Part shown: piece by piece, positions 60,127-64,000 of the stretch
Position numbering within the stretch: position 1 is the first letter of the stretch
Layout of the letters: each line of letters begins with the position of its first letter
NCBI RefSeq assembly: GCF_965224175.1
Contig: NZ_OZ245041.1
Span: 2,852,001-2,916,000 of the forward strand
Length of the DNA stretch: 64,000 nucleotides
Origin: Kordia sp965224175
GTDB taxonomy: Bacteria > Bacteroidota > Bacteroidia > Flavobacteriales > Flavobacteriaceae
Direction of reading: 5' to 3'
The notes under the pieces: model-generated
What the model was told of the DNA's origin: nothing
Databases searched by the model: none
The model's input: only the letters and a program-made list of their open reading frames with translations
Translations under genes and position numbers: made by a program

Positions 60127-61818
60127 TTATTGTTTTTTTTGAGTATTTTCTCGGACTTTTTTGATAAAATAGGAAGGTTTTAATCCTGTCTTTTTTTGAA
60201 AAGCTCTGGAAAATCCTTCCGGATTTGAAAACCCTATTTCTTCCGCAATAGCACGGATCGTATATTTTTGATATTTTGTATCTGTTTGCACATGACTTAC
60301 TAAATAATCAATTCGTAAATCGTTTATATACGTTGTAAAATTCTTCTTTTTATAAGAGTTTACAATTTTAGATAAATACTTAGAATTCGTATTCACTATT
60401 TTAGCTACGTCTTTCAAAGAAATCTGATTGGTAAGGTATGCTTCACTTTTTTCAAACACCTCCAATTCCTTTAAAACTTCTTCAATAATATGCTGATCAA
60501 TTCCTATAGAAACTACTTCCGACTTGATGTCTTTGACTACAATTTCCTCTTCGATACTAGCATTAGATTTCGCTATAATTTCGTTATAACGTTTTTCATA
60601 TCTTTTTTTCAATGTATAGTTATATAAAAAACCTCCCAACATTAACGAACTAAACAGCGTACTTATAATAATAATCCATTTATTTTTTTCAGAAACTTCA
60701 GCATTTCCTTGCTTTAAGTCTTCAATCAATTCATCTCTTTCAGCTAATAGTTGTGGAATATCGTAATCATCTTTAATATTCTTAGTTAACGATTTATACT
60801 TTTCATGAATCATATCATTAAACCTAAGTAGCTGATTCGTATACTGTAGCTGCAATTCTTTATCTCCTTTTTCTTTAGCATCTTTAATTAAATATACGTA
60901 AGCTCCTCGCAATGGCGGTAATAAATCATTTGTTTCATTAAAAACCGCATCTATAGCCATAAACTTGTCCAATGCTTCTTTCTTACGTCCAACTTCATAA
61001 TAGCTTTTTGCTAAATAATAATCAGCTACAAATCGATTGCTCTCCTCTAAAAAATCACGTACTTTTTCTATACTATCTATCGCTTGTTGATAAATTCCTT
61101 TCGTACTTAAGTTCACACCTTCACTTACTACAAATCTGTTATAAAATTCAGACAAATCATTATCTAGTGAAAAACGAATCCCTTCTTGGTTAATATCAGA
61201 ACTTTTTACTACTTTACCTGATTCATGATAAATTGTTGAAAGTAGCAGTAAAATATTAGCATATGCGTTTCCATCTAATGTTTCCTTAGATTTTTCATAA
61301 TCCAAACATTCTAAAAATAACTTTTCTGCTTCATCATAGTCGCCTAAAATTCGTTTTAAGAAACCAATATTGTATTTTATATTGTACTCATAAAAAACAC
61401 TTTCATTCATTTCTGCTGCTGCTTGTGCGAGTAAATAATTCTTTAAAGCATTGTCATAATCTCTTTTTCCATCAAAGACAACTCCTTTCACTAAATACGC
61501 TTGCATTGGAAACATAAAGTCTTTTTTTAATGCCTTTGTATAAAAGATAGCACTATCTAAATACTCAAGTGTCTGCTCGGTATCCGTATTTTTTACAGTG
61601 AGTAGATAATAACCATACCCAATGAATCGATCTTCTTGACTTTTTTTAGCTTTATCTAAATACTGTGTCGCAAGTATTTTTACTTCTTCATAATTGATAC
61701 TTGTATCGCGAAACTGAATTCTGAGAATGTTAAACTCTTCGAGTAGATCTTCTTTGTCTTGTGCAAACACGAAAAATCCGCTAAAAAATATACATGCAAA
61801 CAGTATAAACTTTTTCAT
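60127..61818 (-). CDS. TPR-transmembrane-AraC/HTH regulator 3
   Basis: A 563-residue regulator of the same design as those at 6083 and 11951: signal peptide (1-19, FFSGFFVFAQ), TPR-like helical repeats (about 45-345, e.g. KRDYDNALKNYLLAQ, LGDYDEAEKLFLEC, GRKKEALDKFMAI), a membrane helix at about 381-402 (IIIISTLFSSLMLGGFLY), and an AraC-type double HTH (about 450-560) with DVAKIVNTNSKYLSKIV and EEIGFSNPEGFSRAFQKKTG. It lies between peptide genes P10 (downstream, same strand) and P11 (divergent). I infer a membrane-bound sensor of a secreted peptide that controls these genes. Confidence 0.85.
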   Translation of the reverse strand: MKKFILFACIFFSGFFVFAQDKEDLLEEFNILRIQFRDTSINYEEVKILATQYLDKAKKSQEDRFIGYGYYLLTVKNTDTEQTLEYLDSAIFYTKALKKDFMFPMQAYLVKGVVFDGKRDYDNALKNYLLAQAAAEMNESVFYEYNIKYNIGFLKRILGDYDEAEKLFLECLDYEKSKETLDGNAYANILLLLSTIYHESGKVVKSSDINQEGIRFSLDNDLSEFYNRFVVSEGVNLSTKGIYQQAIDSIEKVRDFLEESNRFVADYYLAKSYYEVGRKKEALDKFMAIDAVFNETNDLLPPLRGAYVYLIKDAKEKGDKELQLQYTNQLLRFNDMIHEKYKSLTKNIKDDYDIPQLLAERDELIEDLKQGNAEVSEKNKWIIIISTLFSSLMLGGFLYNYTLKKRYEKRYNEIIAKSNASIEEEIVVKDIKSEVVSIGIDQHIIEEVLKELEVFEKSEAYLTNQISLKDVAKIVNTNSKYLSKIVNSYKKKNFTTYINDLRIDYLVSHVQTDTKYQKYTIRAIAEEIGFSNPEGFSRAFQKKTGLKPSYFIKKVRENTQKKQ

Positions 61819-62031
61819 ATAAAGGGAAGTATTTCTAACAAATATAACTTAAAAGCTACTTGGACACACAAGGTTTTATAGCTAGTTTTCCAATAATTCA
61901 GGGAATTATAGGTGAAATTCAAGGAATCATCATTTGCTTTAATTGACTGATAATCAAATAACTCATTGTTTTGTAAGTGAAATCATGATTTACAAAAATA
62001 AAATCAAGTATTAATCTTAAAACATAAAGTA

Positions 62032-62202
62032 ATGAAAAAACAAAAAATAAGAAATCTGAATCTTAGAAAAAAATCTATTGCTTCTTTTGCAATTATGGGT
62101 GGCGCAGTAGGCGACGTGAAGTCTACACATGGTCCTTGTTTAAAAACTTGTTGCAAATGTCCTGTAAAAAAATCTAAGCGACCTAACCCATGTCATTTCT
62201 AA
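62032..62202 (+). CDS. GG-leader precursor peptide P11 (56 aa, 5 Cys)
   Basis: A small gene with ATG at 62032 and TAA at 62200-62202. The leader MKKQKIRNLNLRKKSIASFA ends IMGG (23-24). The basic 32-residue core contains Cys36, Cys40, Cys41, Cys43 and Cys54 (GPCLKTCCKCPVKKSKRP...), a dense Cys cluster unlike the other peptides, possibly metal- or disulfide-forming. It is divergent from regulator 3, whose start is about 210 bp away. A 12-bp palindrome AAATCATGATTT (61980-61991) lies 40 bp upstream. A terminator follows after 112 bp. Confidence 0.75.
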   Translation: MKKQKIRNLNLRKKSIASFAIMGGAVGDVKSTHGPCLKTCCKCPVKKSKRPNPCHF

Positions 62203-62314
62203 AAAGAGAATCAGAAGAAATTCATGTGACTATGACTTTCTCTCTATGTATAGTGTAAGATAGAAACAACTTTTGAATGTATTGTTTCGCTAAATACCAA
62301 CCTATACATATTTA

Positions 62315-62342
62315 AAATCCCGCTCAATAATGAGCGGGATTT
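62315..62342 (+). terminator. Terminator downstream of P11
   Basis: AAATCCCGCTCA pairs perfectly with TGAGCGGGATTT around an ATAA loop. Confidence 0.85.
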
Positions 62343-62850
62343 CTCGTAAAACTAAAATTACGTTTAAGAGTTTTTAAATTTCAGACCCGATAAATCAATT
62401 TTTCTTAAGAAAAATACCCTAAGATTTATCTTTCTACTAAACAGAAATTGTCAATTCTTCCACGCAAGCTTTTGCTAGTTATAGACATAATTTCTATAAC
62501 ATATATATCGTTTTTCATCAGTTTCTACATCAAACATAAGACACTAAAAATTAGGTCTCTTGCATGTAAAACATGGCAAAAAATAAATTCTAATAATCGT
62601 CTAAGATTGGCTCTTTTAAGAACCAGCAAATAAAGCGGGCGTTAGGGGTAACGTATAATGTAAATACTATACTTTTTTTATTTAGAAAAGAAAGGCATTC
62701 TGGCTAAAACACCTTAAAATCTATCTAAATTTACTTAAATAAATGTATTTACAAAACAAAGTACTGAATTAATATCGATCTTAAGTAGCGTATAAACACC
62801 TGTTTTTAACACATAGATGTTTATACGCGTTGAATTTTCAATATATAGTA
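62343..62850. other. Long intergenic region, no supported gene
   Basis: About 500 bp of AT-rich DNA. A 61-codon frame at 62448-62633 has no homology I recognise, no leader motif and no promoter context, so I do not call it. GGGCGTTAGGGGTAACG at 62637-62653 vaguely recalls an integron core site, but no partner arm was found. The inverted repeat at 62788-62828 is the only clear structure. Confidence 0.5.
62788..62828. repeat. Inverted repeat downstream of the ACT-domain gene
   Basis: GCGTATAAACA (62788-62798) and TGTTTATACGC (62818-62828) form perfect 11-bp arms around 19 bp, 23 bp past the stop of the minus-strand gene. There is no strong T tract, so it may be a weak terminator or a protein-binding site. 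Confidence 0.55.
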
Positions 62851-63510
62851 CTACAGTGATTTCAAGTTTTTAATTACGGTAAAAGCTTTATCTACTTGTT
62901 CGTCATTTACTAAAATAGTAAACTCGTTTGTTGTAGAAATTACTTCGTAAATGTTTACGCCTTCCCAAGATAAACGCTGAAAGATGAAGTAATAAATACC
63001 AGGAACATTCACATTGTCTTTGGGTAACTTAACCGTAATAGATGATAAGTTTTCTTGCTTTTCTAATAAGATTTCATTTTTAAACATCTTGCCTACTAAC
63101 TCAGCAACTTCATTACTTACTACAATATTAGATTCGTTCACACCACGCGATGATGTGTAAAAAACAGTATTTAAACCTTCAATTTCAGACATGAATGCTG
63201 CTTGACTCTTTAATAAAGTTTCTGTGACTCTAAATGTATAATCGTTCAAGGAAGATCGCACCGTAATTTCTCCAATATTTCGTACAAATTTCAATACACG
63301 ATGCGTCACACGAAATTCCAATTCGGAAGACAAACGTTTCAATGCCATTACAATGGCTCCATTTTTCACTTCTTTTCCAAGTTGATGTTCAATTTCAGGC
63401 TTAATTAATCGTGATAAAGATGTCAAGTTGATAATGCCTTGCGACAGTGCACTCGATAAGAATGGCTTTGTTTTTATGTACTCTTCTACAATCGATGAAA
63501 TTGTTTTCAT
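62851..63510 (-). CDS. ACT-domain protein (aspartokinase-like regulatory fragment)
   Basis: I start at the ATG 63508-63510 (MKTISSIVEEYIKTKPFL), giving 219 residues. The N-terminal half is helical (EYIKTKPFLSSALSQGIINLTSLSRLIKPEIE), resembling a winged-helix-like domain. The C-terminal 125 residues look like paired ACT modules, with SSITVKLPKDNVNVPGIYYFIFQRLSWEGVNIYEVISTTNEFTILV the clearest. Homologues in Bacteroidota are often labelled aspartate kinase because of the ACT part, but no kinase domain is present. It may sense an amino acid and regulate genes; the target is unknown. It lies 87 bp downstream of yraN on the same strand. Confidence 0.7.
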   Translation of the reverse strand: MKTISSIVEEYIKTKPFLSSALSQGIINLTSLSRLIKPEIEHQLGKEVKNGAIVMALKRLSSELEFRVTHRVLKFVRNIGEITVRSSLNDYTFRVTETLLKSQAAFMSEIEGLNTVFYTSSRGVNESNIVVSNEVAELVGKMFKNEILLEKQENLSSITVKLPKDNVNVPGIYYFIFQRLSWEGVNIYEVISTTNEFTILVNDEQVDKAFTVIKNLKSL

Positions 63511-63597
63511 GGTATAGTCTATAATTTTAGTAGAGTGCAAAAATACAAACACAAAAACTGTTTTCAAAACAATTTGTTATAATTATAACAGTTATTT

Positions 63598-63957
63598 TTA
63601 AAAATGATAAAAAGCATCTTCTATATGACTTATTGTGATGTCTTTTTCAGTAAGTACTACTGAAACAATATCAAATCGCACATCTACATCTAAGTCACTC
63701 TCATTGATATAGTTATCGGTAGCAGATACGAGTAATTTAATTTTCTTTTGACTTACAAATTCTTCAGGATTTCCAAAATCGGTAGACGTTCTAGTTTTTA
63801 CTTCAACAACAGCTAATATATTTTCTTTCCTCGCAATAATATCTACTTCTGCTTTTTGAAACCTATAATTAGTTTCTACTATTTTATAACCTGCTTTTTG
63901 CAGATGTTTTACTGCTAATTTTTCTCCTTCAATACCTAAGTCGTTATGTGCTGCCAT
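63598..63957 (-). CDS. yraN: YraN/UPF0102 family nuclease-fold protein
   Basis: A 119-residue protein with the PD-(D/E)XK-like arrangement of the UPF0102 family: DLGIEGEKLAVKHLQKAGYKIVETNYRFQKAEVDIIARKENILAVVEVKTRTSTDFGNPEEFVSQKKIKLLVSATDNYI. The likely active-site residues are Glu in GEKLA, Asp in EVDIIA, and Glu-Val-Lys in VEVKTR. Some relatives show structure-specific nuclease activity, but the cellular role is unsettled. Full length. The 43 bp to the window edge hold its upstream region. Confidence 0.92.
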   Translation of the reverse strand: MAAHNDLGIEGEKLAVKHLQKAGYKIVETNYRFQKAEVDIIARKENILAVVEVKTRTSTDFGNPEEFVSQKKIKLLVSATDNYINESDLDVDVRFDIVSVVLTEKDITISHIEDAFYHF

Positions 63958-64000
63958 AAATTACACGCTAATTTTTCACATAAAATACGTATCTTAAAGT

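Noticed and set aside
62448..62633. A 61-codon frame between P11 and the ACT-domain gene
   Set aside because: No recognisable motif, no leader or signal features and no promoter context; the composition is like the surrounding AT-rich non-coding DNA.
1..64000. tRNA, rRNA, CRISPR arrays, prophage or insertion sequences
   Set aside because: I scanned for typical tRNA arms, spaced direct repeats and transposase motifs and saw none that I can support by eye.

Overview
The window is AT-rich DNA from a Bacteroidota chromosome, almost certainly a Flavobacteriaceae. The evidence is T9SS-type C-terminal sorting domains, a DUF4270 lipoprotein, an atpD-atpC pair apart from the other ATP synthase genes, a CarboxypepD_reg-TonB receptor, TAnnTTTG promoter elements, and many GG-leader natural-product precursors. 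A Kordia-like genus is my best guess, from the leader families and gene content, but I cannot prove it here. No rRNA, tRNA, CRISPR array, transposase or phage gene was recognised.

Layout. 1-5.2 kb: an edge-truncated secreted protein, recX, a repeat-rich secreted protein, a JmjC-type cupin, and bioB behind a small membrane protein. 5.4-8.2 kb: three GG-leader peptide genes around a TPR-membrane-AraC regulator. 8.5-11.8 kb: flotillin and its NfeD/YuaF partner, with a ketoacyl synthase upstream. 11.9-15.4 kb: a second TPR-AraC regulator followed by five peptide genes in alternating orientation. 15.5-20 kb: a Coa1-like protein and the overlapping operon membrane protein-bioF-DUF2007-bioD-bioA. 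20-23.2 kb: a SanA-like protein and three tandem secreted paralogues. 23.4-25.3 kb: atpC and atpD. 25.7-30.7 kb: an ECF sigma factor, a membrane anti-sigma-like protein, a periplasmic TPR-CHAT protease and a peptide gene. 30.8-38 kb: a TonB receptor, glmS, a DUF4270 lipoprotein and a short glycogen-synthase-like protein. 38-43 kb: panC, panD, a flippase-like membrane protein, an esterase-like pseudoenzyme and radA. 43-51 kb: a YoaP-type acetyltransferase followed by an attC-like hairpin, then aldo/keto reductase, xth, an OlsF-like acyltransferase, aspartokinase, a GNAT protein and fbp. 51-54.3 kb: an operon of a coiled-coil protein, a roadblock-like candidate, a Ras-like GTPase and a hybrid histidine kinase. 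54.3-64 kb: a TerB-like protein, mfd, a TlpA-like protein, a third TPR-AraC regulator flanked by two peptides, an ACT-domain protein and yraN.

Two candidate systems stand out. (1) Eleven short GG-leader peptides lie in four clusters. Each cluster holds a large secreted TPR protein: three are TPR-membrane-AraC regulators and one is a TPR-CHAT protease under an ECF sigma factor. The five peptide promoters beside the second regulator share a palindrome close to GATTTTCATGAAAATC, always about 70-80 bp before the start codon. This suggests a peptide-sensing circuit in which exported peptides are read by periplasmic TPR domains. No LanB/LanC-type enzyme or peptide exporter is in the window, so maturation must be encoded elsewhere. 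(2) The operon at 51-54.3 kb joins a Ras-like GTPase lacking the canonical Gln to a possible roadblock partner and a soluble hybrid kinase.

A smaller point is that two paralogous membrane proteins sit directly upstream of bioB and of bioF, which suggests a shared accessory role in biotin synthesis.
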